Assembly (NCBI GenBank): GCA_963205245.1
Contig: CAUJIB010000073.1
Coordinates: 1-40,033 of the forward strand
Direction: 5' to 3'
Origin: Pseudomonadota bacterium
GTDB taxonomy: Bacteria > Pseudomonadota > Alphaproteobacteria > Rickettsiales > SXRF01
Length of the DNA: 40,033 bases
Below are positions 1 to 7,978 of the stretch, piece after piece. Positions within the stretch are counted from its first letter, which is position 1, and each line of letters begins with the position of its first letter. Both the position numbers and the translations under genes were made by a program. The notes under the pieces are model-generated. The model did no database searches. It had not been told where the DNA came from and worked only from the letters and a program-made list of their open reading frames with translations.

Positions 1-456
1 CAGTGCCATTAATTCTGCGCCAATCAGTAAATCAGGTGTATGCCCGAATTGTTGTTTACGCAAGTAACCTTGTTTGTCAATCAAGATGGTGGTTGGTGTA
101 CCACGCATTTTATATGCACTCATGGTTTCTGGGATATGGGAATTGGCAATATGCTTATCAATTGCAACTGGAAAATTTATCCGGTATTCATGCAGGAAAG
201 CTTTTAGAGATATTTCTTGCATGGCTTTGTGATGCTCAAATACAGTATGTAGGCCAATTATCATTAAATCGTTCGGTGAAAAAGTTTCTGCTATCTTTTT
301 TGCTTGCGGTATAGAGTGCTCCACGCAACCAGGGCAAAGCATCTGGAAGGCAACAATCATAATGACTTTGCCGCTCATATCTTTTAACGATAGGTCTTGG
401 TCGGTATTAAGCCATTTCTCTATCTGTAATTCTGGTGCGGTTATTGGTTGCTGCAT
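1..456 (-). CDS. TlpA/AhpC-like redoxin, C-terminus beyond window
   Basis: The minus-strand frame is open from an ATG at 456 to the window edge (152 codons, C-terminus missing). A thioredoxin-fold redoxin is indicated by the strand VIMIVAFQML running into CPGC (Cys41, Cys44), then a helix, and later the segment RGTPTTILID, which carries the cis-proline of the fold. No signal peptide is visible, so it is probably cytoplasmic, unlike membrane-anchored TlpA. It probably reduces disulfides or peroxides, but the substrate cannot be inferred. It begins 4 bases after the DUF2024 stop and is the last visible gene of a four-gene redox operon. No strong ribosome binding site is seen, which fits translational coupling. 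Confidence 0.8.
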   Translation of the reverse strand, partial: MQQPITAPELQIEKWLNTDQDLSLKDMSGKVIMIVAFQMLCPGCVEHSIPQAKKIAETFSPNDLMIIGLHTVFEHHKAMQEISLKAFLHEYRINFPVAIDKHIANSHIPETMSAYKMRGTPTTILIDKQGYLRKQQFGHTPDLLIGAELMAL

Positions 457-460
457 ACAA

Positions 461-730
461 TTAATATGGTTTTGGGCATCCTTCCATTTGTAAGATAAAG
501 TACCCTTGTTTTTCTATGGAATTTTGTATTTCATCATTAGCAGATTCAGAGTGGCAGAAATTGCAACGTTCTTGTTTTAATGCGTTGGCAGATTCTCCTA
601 TAGTTTTCAAGAATTCTCCAGCAAATTTTACAGCTTTTTCTTTTCCTTCACCGCTGGGAATAAGTACATCAAAATGAATTATATGCCCATTTTTTGAGTT
701 AGCATAAGTATCATAAACATCAATTTTCAT
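461..730 (-). CDS. DUF2024 family protein
   Basis: This is an 89-aa soluble protein. The N-terminus MKIDVYDTYA, followed by a glycine, HFDVLIPSG and a later CNFCHSE segment, matches my memory of the DUF2024 family, small proteins of unknown function. The CxxCH near residues 57-61 could bind metal or haem, but there is no signal peptide for the usual periplasmic c-type haem attachment, so a thiol or metal role is more likely. It lies between the secreted protein gene and the redoxin gene of the same operon. An AAGGATAT ribosome binding site precedes the ATG, and a perfect 12-bp hairpin lies just upstream. Confidence 0.75.
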   Translation of the reverse strand: MKIDVYDTYANSKNGHIIHFDVLIPSGEGKEKAVKFAGEFLKTIGESANALKQERCNFCHSESANDEIQNSIEKQGYFILQMEGCPKPY

Positions 731-750
731 ATTTATATCCTTTTTAATAT

Positions 751-778
751 TAAGTGTGAGAGTAATCTCTCACACTTA
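751..778. other. intercistronic perfect hairpin
   Basis: A 12-bp perfect stem (TAAGTGTGAGAG with CTCTCACACTTA) has a 4-base loop and sits between the secreted-protein gene and DUF2024. No T-run follows on either strand, so it is a poor intrinsic terminator. An mRNA-stability or processing element that sets the relative expression of the upstream and downstream halves of the operon is the likelier role. Confidence 0.7.
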
Positions 779-788
779 TATTAAGTTA

Positions 789-1538
789 TTATTTATATTT
801 TGCAGGCAGGCTTAAATCGCCAGAAGCAATGTCCCAAACATCAGTTATGCAAAGCAGTGGAGCATGAACCTGTTGATTTACACGTAGGGCAGAGGTTACA
901 CCATCGTAATTAAATGATTCAGGAAAACCTAATTCTTTAAGTGGTACTTTAACTAATACTTCGCTGCCTTTCAAAGAAAAATCATATCCTGGGCTATCAA
1001 TAAAAATTGGGAGGTTAGGCCAAGTGACAGGTAGTTTTGGTTTTGAACCTTCAGGAATGTCTTTTACTTTCATTCCGTCTTTACCGCAGGCGTCGTCTTT
1101 AGTTAAAACTACCCAGTGCGAATGCCATTTGTTACCATCGTTAGTTTTATTCCCATCATTATCTTCATCGTAAAGTGGTGTATCGTCAAAGTCAGGATGT
1201 ATAGTAAGTGCCAAAGCAAGAATGCCCTGATCCGCTTCAAAGCCAACAGCACTGCTATTAAGGCTGGTAGGCCAAACATAGCTGTATACTTCCGCACCGG
1301 CTAGTTTACCATTAGCTTTGGGAGATGATTTGCCCGATATTGCGGCAGTTTCCTGTTTGAAAACAAGGTTGCTGCCTTCTGTAGTTACCTGAGCGTGGAT
1401 AATATCAAATTCAGCTTGGATTTTCGGGTTTTTAGCTGAACTGATGCCATTTTTAGCAATATCTGCCGCATTTGCAGATAAGGAAGTGGTAAGCATCAGG
1501 GCAAATACAGCAGATATTGCTGTTGAACGTGAAAGCAT
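789..1538 (-). CDS. secreted protein of unknown function
   Basis: This is a 249-aa protein with a clear Sec signal peptide (MLSRSTAISAVFALMLTTSL, then SANAA with a likely cut after ANA), so it is exported to the periplasm or beyond. The mature part is soluble, has only two cysteines (in DDACGKDG and PLLCITDVWD), an acidic DEDNDGNKTNDGNK loop that could bind calcium, and a KWHSHWV segment. I do not recognise a family. It starts 23 bases after the CPVC protein stop with a strong AGAAGGAG ribosome binding site, so it belongs to the thiol-redox operon. A substrate or sensor for the neighbouring oxidoreductases is possible but only a guess from position. Confidence 0.85.
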   Translation of the reverse strand: MLSRSTAISAVFALMLTTSLSANAADIAKNGISSAKNPKIQAEFDIIHAQVTTEGSNLVFKQETAAISGKSSPKANGKLAGAEVYSYVWPTSLNSSAVGFEADQGILALALTIHPDFDDTPLYDEDNDGNKTNDGNKWHSHWVVLTKDDACGKDGMKVKDIPEGSKPKLPVTWPNLPIFIDSPGYDFSLKGSEVLVKVPLKELGFPESFNYDGVTSALRVNQQVHAPLLCITDVWDIASGDLSLPAKYK

Positions 1539-1561
1539 ATTGGTTCTCCTTCTAATTTTAT

Positions 1562-1810
1562 TTAAGCTACGGCTTTTTTAACATCTTCCATGCTTGCGCC
1601 AAAGTTTATATGCAGCACAGAACCATCAATTACTAATGCCGGCACAGATTTTACACCAGCTTTTTCCGCTTCAGCGATACGGTCTTTAGCATTTGCAAAA
1701 TGCACTACCTCAAGCTCAACTTTTTTTGTATCAACAATATCTAAAACTTGTTGTTCAGCAGAAACGCAAACAGGGCAGCCAGCGTGGTAAAATATAGCTT
1801 TTGATGACAT
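1562..1810 (-). CDS. glutaredoxin-like CPVC thioredoxin-fold protein
   Basis: This 82-aa protein has the compact glutaredoxin/thioredoxin fold: a beta strand AIFYHAG, the redox motif CPVC (Cys12, Cys15), a long helix, then VKSVPALVIDG with the cis-proline at residue 57. The size is right for a minimal glutaredoxin. CPVC differs from the common CPYC, and there is no export signal. It is the first gene of the four-gene minus-strand operon, with an AGGAG ribosome binding site and a near-consensus promoter upstream containing palindromic boxes. It probably acts as a cytoplasmic thiol-disulfide reductant induced under a specific stress. Confidence 0.85.
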   Translation of the reverse strand: MSSKAIFYHAGCPVCVSAEQQVLDIVDTKKVELEVVHFANAKDRIAEAEKAGVKSVPALVIDGSVLHINFGASMEDVKKAVA

Positions 1811-1840
1811 AAAATACTCCTAATTTTTGTTGTTATTAAG

Positions 1841-1901
1841 TAATCCTATTTTTAATGGGTAGGATTCCTAATATAATAGGTAGTCCTAACTATATTGTCA
1901 A
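1841..1901 (-). promoter_or_regulatory. redox-operon promoter with palindromic operators
   Basis: Read on the minus strand there is a TTGACA -35 (1896-1901), a 17-base spacer and a TATTAT -10 (1873-1878), essentially consensus sigma-70. The spacer holds TAGGACTACCTA (1877-1888), and TAGGAATCCTA (1860-1870) covers the expected start point. A further AATCCTA half (1842-1848) is inverted relative to 1860-1866. Palindromes inside the spacer and at +1 are typical of steric repression. The regulator family is unknown. The same intergenic space also precedes the divergent glutamine amidotransferase gene. Confidence 0.75.
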
Positions 1902-1949
1902 GATATAAAATTCTGATATAGTTGGAATTCTATTTTTGAAGGTAATTAT

Positions 1950-2642
1950 ATGAAGATACATTATTTCCAGCATGTTGAATTTGAGAGTTTGGGTTTGATT
2001 GCAGGTTGGGTAGAGGCAGGAGGGTATAGTATTTCTTCAACTAAATTTTATGAAGAATATAGTATGCCAGATGTGGCTGACTATGACGCGCTTATTATCA
2101 TGGGCGGATCTATGAGTGTGCATGATGAGGAAATTTACGGTTGGTTGGCAGAAGAAAAAAAGCATATAAGCCAAGCGATAAAAGCTGGAAAACCTGTGCT
2201 TGGTGTGTGCCTAGGGGCGCAATTGATAGCTGATGTATTGGGAGCAGAAATATCAACAACAACTGCTAAAGAAATTGGCTGGTTCCCAATTGCGTGGAGC
2301 GATGCGGCGATGGGCAATAAAATAATTGCCGGATTAAACTCGGCTATGAATGTTTTTCACTGGCATGGGGAACAGTTTACTATTCCTGAAGGGGCAATTC
2401 ATCTGGCTTCCAGCAAAACTTGCTCTAATCAGGCGTTTTTATATGGAAATAATGTTCTGGGTTTGCAGTTCCACTTAGAAATGAACGAAGTGGCTATTGA
2501 GGAGCTTATCAAAAATTGCGATGATGAAATAGCGACGTCTACACCAACTATTCAATCGGCAAAAGAGATTAGGGAAAATATAAAAAATATCCCATCTTGC
2601 CGGAGCGCATTATTTATGATGCTGGATAATTGGTTGAAGTAG
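1950..2642 (+). CDS. class I glutamine amidotransferase (GMP synthase GATase-like, stand-alone)
   Basis: This 230-aa protein is a stand-alone triad glutamine amidotransferase. It has LIIMGGSMSVHD (oxyanion region), the nucleophile in GVCLGAQ (Cys87), and the His-Glu pair in LQFHLEM (His175, Glu177), with WHGEQFTIPEGA between them. It therefore probably hydrolyses glutamine or a gamma-glutamyl compound. It lacks the ATP-pyrophosphatase part of GuaA, so it is the COG0518 type of orphan GATase, some of which act on gamma-glutamyl peptides or polyamines. A GAAGG ribosome binding site precedes the ATG. It is divergent from the redox operon and shares its control region; its 3' end nearly touches the recN stop. 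Confidence 0.88.
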   Translation: MKIHYFQHVEFESLGLIAGWVEAGGYSISSTKFYEEYSMPDVADYDALIIMGGSMSVHDEEIYGWLAEEKKHISQAIKAGKPVLGVCLGAQLIADVLGAEISTTTAKEIGWFPIAWSDAAMGNKIIAGLNSAMNVFHWHGEQFTIPEGAIHLASSKTCSNQAFLYGNNVLGLQFHLEMNEVAIEELIKNCDDEIATSTPTIQSAKEIRENIKNIPSCRSALFMMLDNWLK

Positions 2643-2643
2643 T

Positions 2644-4329
2644 TTAGGCTGCTTGTTCTAAGAGTTTTTGTGCTGCCTTGCGGGCTTCGGTAGTTATAAT
2701 TTCGCCTGCCAGCATCCTCGCCAGTTCTTCCTCACGTTGTTCATTTAACAGTTCGGCTACCTGTGTAATAATTTTTTTATTTTTTTCCTGTTTTTTGATA
2801 AGTAAGTGCTGGCTGCCGCGGGCGGCTACTTGCGGCAGGTGGGTGACTACCAGCACTTGTGAATTCTGACCGAGTGCAGCAAGGCGTTTGCCGATAGCGT
2901 CGGCCACTGCGCCGCCTGTGCCGGTGTCTATTTCATCAAAAATAATAGTTGGCACATTATTGGTGCTGGATAATGCTACTTTCATCGCCAGCATGAAACG
3001 GGATATTTCGCCACCGGAAGCGATTTTACTAAGCGATGAATAGGCAATATCTTTTGCGCCTTTGGTAACGTTGGTGGCGCATTCAAACTGAACAAAATCT
3101 ATGCCATGCGCGTTATAATTTGCTTCATCCAGTGCGTCAATCCGTACGCGGAAACGCGTGCCTTCCATTTTCAGCGGGGCAAGTTCTTTTTCAATTGCGG
3201 TTTCTAATTTTGCGGCGGCAAGCCTACGTTGTTCTGACAATGATTTCGCATGGCGCAAGAATTCGCCTTTGGCTTCATTCTCAGCAGTTTTCAGAGATTT
3301 TAATTTATGTTCCTGCGAGTCAATAATCGCCAGTTTTTCGTCTACCTGTTCTTTTAGGTTAGCCAGCTCGTCAATTGGCAAATTATATTTGCGTCCTGCG
3401 GCTTTCAGTGCAAAGAGCCTCTCTTCAATTTCTTCCAGTTTACGCGGATCAAATTCAGCATCCTGCCCGATTTTTTCCAGTGCGTAGAGAGCTTCCTCCG
3501 TTTCTATTGCCGCTTTTTCAAGCCCTTCAATAATGGCAGAGAAGGAATCAGAAGTTGCGGTAAGCGGTGAGCGGGTAAGGGTGCGCTGGGCATTACGCAA
3601 GGCACTTAAAACACCTTTACCCTGATTTAGTTCCCCGATTGCTTCGTTAAGCACATCAAACATTTTTTCATTCTGCATCATGCTGATGCGGATATTAGTG
3701 AGGCTGTCTTCTTCACCTATTTGTGGATTCAATACTTTAAGCTCGCCACGCATGTGACGAAGATATTCCTGTTCACGCGTTGCTTGTTCCACTTCTTTTA
3801 GCAATTCAGATATCGCATTTTTGCTTTCGTTCCATTTTTGGTAATGCTCAGCCACTATTTTTTGTGCGTCGCCGAGTTTTGCATAATCACTAAGCATGGC
3901 TCTATGTAAAACTGCGTCCTGCAAGGTTTTCTGGTCATGCTGGCCATGTATCTCCACTAATGTTTCCGAGAGTTTTTTTAGTGTGGAAACTGTTACCGAT
4001 TGGTCGTTAGCAAGAGCGCGGGTTTTACCATCAGCAGTTAAGCTGCGGCGGATAATAAGTGTATCAGTTTGTTCTAAATCAAGTTCTGCGAGTATTTGTT
4101 TTGCTGTAGTGTTATTGCTGATATCAAACTCAGCAGATACAGAGCCTTGCTCTTCCCCGCTGCGGATCAGGCTGCTATCGGCGCGTGCCCCTAATACTAA
4201 CCCAAGTGAATCCAGCAAGATAGATTTCCCTGCGCCGGTTTCACCGGAAAGCACACATAAACCTGACTTGAGATTAATATCACAACTTTCAATAAGAACA
4301 ATATTGCGGATGGAAAGGCGAGAGAGCAT
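2644..4329 (-). CDS. recN: DNA repair ATPase RecN
   Basis: This 561-aa protein is an SMC-like repair ATPase acting on double-strand breaks. The Walker A is SGETGAGKS (about 28-36). Long coiled-coil arms fill about 150-380. The ABC signature is ASGGEISRFML (about 438-448) and Walker B is TIIFDEIDTGTGG (about 460), followed by the His-switch segment VLVVTHLPQVAA. The length is normal for RecN. It follows bamD in the same direction after 45 bases, the common alphaproteobacterial order. Its 3' neighbour here is a convergent amidotransferase rather than the frequently seen ligA, so the block has been rearranged. Confidence 0.97.
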   Translation of the reverse strand: MLSRLSIRNIVLIESCDINLKSGLCVLSGETGAGKSILLDSLGLVLGARADSSLIRSGEEQGSVSAEFDISNNTTAKQILAELDLEQTDTLIIRRSLTADGKTRALANDQSVTVSTLKKLSETLVEIHGQHDQKTLQDAVLHRAMLSDYAKLGDAQKIVAEHYQKWNESKNAISELLKEVEQATREQEYLRHMRGELKVLNPQIGEEDSLTNIRISMMQNEKMFDVLNEAIGELNQGKGVLSALRNAQRTLTRSPLTATSDSFSAIIEGLEKAAIETEEALYALEKIGQDAEFDPRKLEEIEERLFALKAAGRKYNLPIDELANLKEQVDEKLAIIDSQEHKLKSLKTAENEAKGEFLRHAKSLSEQRRLAAAKLETAIEKELAPLKMEGTRFRVRIDALDEANYNAHGIDFVQFECATNVTKGAKDIAYSSLSKIASGGEISRFMLAMKVALSSTNNVPTIIFDEIDTGTGGAVADAIGKRLAALGQNSQVLVVTHLPQVAARGSQHLLIKKQEKNKKIITQVAELLNEQREEELARMLAGEIITTEARKAAQKLLEQAA

Positions 4330-4374
4330 ATAATTTGCTATATATATTACTAGGTGACATTTACTAGATAAAAC

Positions 4375-5220
4375 TTAGATAATATTTTCCCACCATGAGG
4401 AAGTTTCTGTGTCTTTTTCAGATTTCTTATCCAATGATTTTTCTGATGTAGCTCCAGATTTTGCCATTCCTTCTTTGTTCATGACTTTATAGCTGTCCCG
4501 ATACCAAGGGCTGCTTGGAAAATTATATCCTAACACAGCAGCATAACGATAGGCTTCTTCTGTGATTCCAAGTTGCAGGTATGCTTCTACCAAACGGTGC
4601 AATGCTTCTGGTACGTGGCTGGTAGTCTGGTAGTTATCAACTACCATGCGGAAGCGGTTAATGGCAGCAAGTGTGTCGTTGCGCCGTAAATAATAACGCC
4701 CGACCTGCATTTCTTTACCTGCCAAATGGTCAACAGTAAGGTCAACCTTTATTTTAGCATCACGTGCATAGTCAGAATCAGGGAAGCGGCGGACAACTTC
4801 CTGTAATGCGGTAAGTGCCTGCTGAGTAATTTTCTGGTCACGACCGACATCGGAAATCTGTTCGTAGTAAGACAGACCAATTAAATAATAAGCATAGGGT
4901 GTTGACTCATTATTAGGATAAAGTTTTACAAAACGTTCTAAAGTTGAAACTGCCGAATCATAATCACCCATACGATAGCTGGCGTAAGCAGACATTACCT
5001 GCGCATGTCCTGCCCATGGTGAATAAGGATGCTGGCGTTCTACCTCTTCAAATGATTTGATAGCTTCTTTATATTCGCGCTCATCCATTTGACCGCGCGC
5101 GTCCGAATAGAGCTTTTCAGGAGCTTCCAGCGGTTTTTGTAAAACTTCATCATTCTTGCTGGAACAGGCAGCAAGAAGACATAAAAAAGGAACAACAAAT
5201 AATTTTTTTGAATATAACAT
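4375..5220 (-). CDS. bamD: outer membrane assembly lipoprotein BamD
   Basis: This protein is about 281 aa and part of the BAM complex that inserts beta-barrel proteins. Starting at the ATG at 5220 gives a textbook lipoprotein signal, MLYSKKLFVVPFLCLLAAC, with the lipidated Cys at 19. A TTG seven codons upstream (5241) is possible but would lengthen the n-region. The body is TPR-like: LYSDARGQMDEREYKEAIKS, ERQHPYSPWAGHAQ and YPNNESTPYAYYLIGLSYYE are typical BamD segments. It sits between lpxC and recN, the conserved order. The C-terminal 30 residues are Ser/Lys/Glu-rich and probably disordered. Confidence 0.95.
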   Translation of the reverse strand: MLYSKKLFVVPFLCLLAACSSKNDEVLQKPLEAPEKLYSDARGQMDEREYKEAIKSFEEVERQHPYSPWAGHAQVMSAYASYRMGDYDSAVSTLERFVKLYPNNESTPYAYYLIGLSYYEQISDVGRDQKITQQALTALQEVVRRFPDSDYARDAKIKVDLTVDHLAGKEMQVGRYYLRRNDTLAAINRFRMVVDNYQTTSHVPEALHRLVEAYLQLGITEEAYRYAAVLGYNFPSSPWYRDSYKVMNKEGMAKSGATSEKSLDKKSEKDTETSSWWENII

Positions 5221-5285
5221 GACTGGTTTTATATCAGGCAAATATCCAATCGCACAAGCTAAAATTATAATCCTTGGAAGTAATT

Positions 5286-6230
5286 TTATGCGTAAATATT
5301 TTGTGCAACAGCCGGTACTTGAAATGTTGATGCTATCTCGCCATCATTTTCAATTAAATAAGCAGTATCATCGGCAAATAGGGCACGTAGTAGGTTATTA
5401 TTGATCGCATGACCTGGGCGCAGGCAATCTACCACACCGTCTATACGCATACCTGCAAGGAATAAGTCACCCACGCAATCAAGAGCTTTATGGCGTACGA
5501 ACTCATTGTCATAACGCAAACCTTCCTGATTCAGGATTTTTTCCTTACCTACTACTATCGCATTATCAAGTGAACCACCGAGGGCAAGGCCAATAGAGCG
5601 CAATGCACTTACTTCATGTTCAAAACCAAAGGTGCGGGCGCGGCTTATAGTTTGTTTGAAAGTTACATCACGAAAATCATAAGTGGCGATTTGTTTGCCA
5701 ATGATTGTATGATTGAAGTCAATTTCAATATTAAGAAGCAATCCAGTATCGCCTTCTTTATTAGGAGAAATTCTTATAAAGCTGTTTCCTTCACGTATCT
5801 CTACAGGTTTTATTATCCTTAGGGTACGGCGTGGCGCAGTAAGGTTTGTTATGCCTGCACATTCCAGCATAAAAACAAATGGTTCAGAGCTACCATCCAT
5901 AATCGGTACTTCCGAGCTATCAAGTTCAATTAAGGCATTGTCAATGCCAACGCCCCAGATAGCAGCCATTAAATGTTCAATAGTGGCAACGGTTACACCA
6001 TGTTCATTGCGGATTTTTGTGCCTAAATTAGTTTCGCATACAGCATCAAAGCGGGCGGGGATAAGAGATTTATCTGCAGGGATGTCCAGACGCTTGAAAA
6101 TTATTCCGCTACCAGCAGGAGCTGGATTTATAGTCATATTAACTAAGCCGCCGCTATGTAACCCGATTCCTTCGCAGGAAATTTTATTTTTAATTGTAGT
6201 CTGGTGTGATATTTCTTGTTTGTTTTGCAC
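5286..6230 (-). CDS. lpxC: UDP-3-O-acyl-N-acetylglucosamine deacetylase LpxC
   Basis: This 314-aa enzyme performs the committed zinc-dependent deacetylation of lipid A synthesis in the cytoplasm. Zinc ligands are visible: TIEHLMAA (His86) and HKALDCVGD (His247, Asp251). The catalytic His is in RPGHAINN (His274), and the 27-residue spacing from His247 matches that in E. coli LpxC. The N-terminal GIGLHSG motif is present. The start is GTG at 6230 with a GGGGA ribosome binding site. It leads lpxC-bamD-recN. Upstream is a divergent holin gene rather than ftsZ, so it is detached from the usual cell-division cluster. Its presence shows that the organism makes lipid A. Confidence 0.97.
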   Translation of the reverse strand: MQNKQEISHQTTIKNKISCEGIGLHSGGLVNMTINPAPAGSGIIFKRLDIPADKSLIPARFDAVCETNLGTKIRNEHGVTVATIEHLMAAIWGVGIDNALIELDSSEVPIMDGSSEPFVFMLECAGITNLTAPRRTLRIIKPVEIREGNSFIRISPNKEGDTGLLLNIEIDFNHTIIGKQIATYDFRDVTFKQTISRARTFGFEHEVSALRSIGLALGGSLDNAIVVGKEKILNQEGLRYDNEFVRHKALDCVGDLFLAGMRIDGVVDCLRPGHAINNNLLRALFADDTAYLIENDGEIASTFQVPAVAQNIYA

Positions 6231-6286
6231 TTAGTGTCCCCAAATTCTATTTTATATATATTTAGTTATATTATTTATTTCTACAC

Positions 6287-6340
6287 GTTACGTTTTACAG
6301 CGATGGTTTTCAAATCACTGTTTGTTACGTTTTGTTACAA
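6287..6340. repeat. GTTACGTTTT direct repeats in lpxC/holin spacer
   Basis: GTTACGTTTT occurs at 6287-6296 and 6324-6333, 37 bases apart, and GTTACAA follows the second copy directly. The copies lie in the 206-base space between the divergent lpxC and holin genes, where a regulator site would be expected. No function can be assigned. Confidence 0.4.
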
Positions 6341-6436
6341 TTGAAGTCATGTGTAATAAATATCTTCCAGCACAATCTATTATATTCAATAATATATGGC
6401 TAATTTAGCAGTATATTACTAATTAAAAGAGGTTGT

Positions 6437-6859
6437 ATGGCAGCGTGGATAGCTTTAATCCCAGCAATTTCTGGGTTGCTTGATAAAATTATTCCTGATC
6501 CAGAAATAAGGGAAAAGGCCAAAATTGAACTATTAAAATCAGAAAGGGCGGCAGAGCTTGAAGAGTTACGTTTAGCGCTGGCATTTGATCAGATGCAGGC
6601 GGATATTAATAAAGAAGAGGCTGGAAATGCCAATATATTTATTTCTGGATGGCGTCCGTTTATAGGCTGGGTGTGCGGAATTGCTTTTGCCTATCATTTT
6701 GTTTTGCAGCCAATTTTAGCATTTATTATTGCCAATGCCAATAATGGGAAGGTGGAACTTCCGGTTTTTGATATGCAGGCTTTATCCACTGTTTTAATGG
6801 GGATGTTAGGTTTGGGTGGGCTTAGAACCTTAGAAAAGATAAAAAACGTATCAAAATGA
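6437..6859 (+). CDS. three-helix holin family protein (GTA/phage type)
   Basis: This 140-aa protein resembles the holin-of-3TMs family known from gene transfer agents and prophages. A short hydrophobic start (WIALIPAISGLLDKIIPDP) is followed by a charged amphipathic helix (about 25-65), then GWRPFIGWVCGIAFAYHFVL and a last helix ALSTVLMGMLGLGGLRTLEK. The ISGWRPFIGW segment is characteristic. Such proteins permeabilise the inner membrane for lysis release. An AAGAGG ribosome binding site precedes the ATG. There are no capsid, terminase or endolysin genes nearby, so it is an orphan next to a housekeeping gene, either a GTA component encoded apart or a domesticated holin. Confidence 0.8.
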   Translation: MAAWIALIPAISGLLDKIIPDPEIREKAKIELLKSERAAELEELRLALAFDQMQADINKEEAGNANIFISGWRPFIGWVCGIAFAYHFVLQPILAFIIANANNGKVELPVFDMQALSTVLMGMLGLGGLRTLEKIKNVSK

Positions 6860-6955
6860 ATATAAAAATAATTTTTTATTAATTTTATTGTGATTAAATT
6901 ATTTTATGTTGGTAATAAATAGTGGTTATTTTCAATAATATATTAAGAGGAAAAT

Positions 6956-7978
6956 TTGAGTAATCCATTAAAACATTACCGTATTCTGATAGTAGATGCT
7001 GACATAGAGATGTCACAGGTAGTCAAGTCTATGTTGCGTGAGATGGGATTTTCGGATGTGCATTTAACCCGTAGCGGTAAAGATGCTATTACCTTAATGC
7101 AAACCATGAATTTTGATTTCATTATAACGGAGTGGAATACCCATCAAATTGATGGCATTGGGCTTCTGGAATTTATAAGGCGCGATCCTAAATCACCGAA
7201 TCCGACTATTCCAGTTATTATGCTTACCGGACGTGCCGAGCAGGTGGACGTCGCCCTTGCCCGTGATTATGGTGTGAATGAATATATGATAAAACCATTT
7301 ACGGCAAAGTCAATTTATAATCGGTTGGAACGTATTATTGAACAGCCCCGCAGTTTTGTTGCTACTAAGAATTTTGTTGGGCCGGATCGGCGTTCAAGAA
7401 CTGCACCTAAAGTATCAAAAGAACGGAGATTCTGGAAATCTGCACCAAAAACCAAGCCGAAAGAGGTTCTTAAAATCCTGCATGATAATGGCGTTGATGA
7501 GCCTAAGGTTTGGTTGCCTGATTTTTCTTTGAAATTAAAATTGGGTAAAAATGTAAGGCTGGATAGTATTATTACAGAAAATGTACTTAACCAGTCGCAA
7601 GCTGCTATTAATTCTATAACCAGCAATTCCTTGCTGTGGATTAAAGAAAATCTGAATGAATTGAAGCGGCTTTATGATATTTTGGTAAGCCCTAACCCTT
7701 TACCGGAAATAGCTTCTGATATAAGTGATATTCTTCTTGCAGTCAATTCTAGGGCTGGAACTTTTGGCTATAGTAGAGTTGGCGAAATTTCTTATATATT
7801 ATATCTTTTTGTTCGGAATAAGATGGATGTTAATAATAAAAATCATCATGTAGTTATACAGAAACATTTGCAGGTATTGCAGGTTTTGCTTGGTAACCAG
7901 ATGGAGGGAGATGCCGGTGAAGTTGGAGAGCAGGTTGCATCTGATTTGAAAGGCTTGATAGATAAGTATGCGGCATAA
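6956..7978 (+). CDS. receiver-domain protein with Glu at the phosphorylation site
   Basis: This 340-aa protein starts at TTG with an AAGAGG ribosome binding site. Residues 8-128 are a CheY-like receiver: acidic pair in ILIVDAD (Asp14, Asp16), Thr91 in IMLTGRA and Lys113 in MIKPF. At the phospho-acceptor position the text is FDFIITEWN, so Glu59 replaces the usual Asp. Residues 130-340 contain a basic linker FVGPDRRSR, as in several alphaproteobacterial receivers, and a helical C-terminal part I do not recognise; there is no DNA-binding or GGDEF domain. The protein may be locked in an active-like state or act as a phosphorylation-independent scaffold. A strong terminator follows. Confidence 0.88.
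   Translation: MSNPLKHYRILIVDADIEMSQVVKSMLREMGFSDVHLTRSGKDAITLMQTMNFDFIITEWNTHQIDGIGLLEFIRRDPKSPNPTIPVIMLTGRAEQVDVALARDYGVNEYMIKPFTAKSIYNRLERIIEQPRSFVATKNFVGPDRRSRTAPKVSKERRFWKSAPKTKPKEVLKILHDNGVDEPKVWLPDFSLKLKLGKNVRLDSIITENVLNQSQAAINSITSNSLLWIKENLNELKRLYDILVSPNPLPEIASDISDILLAVNSRAGTFGYSRVGEISYILYLFVRNKMDVNNKNHHVVIQKHLQVLQVLLGNQMEGDAGEVGEQVASDLKGLIDKYAA

Noticed and set aside
3..314. 103-codon plus-strand ORF at the window start
   Set aside because: It is antisense to the redoxin frame, which has a CPGC motif and operon context; the plus-strand translation shows no recognisable domain.
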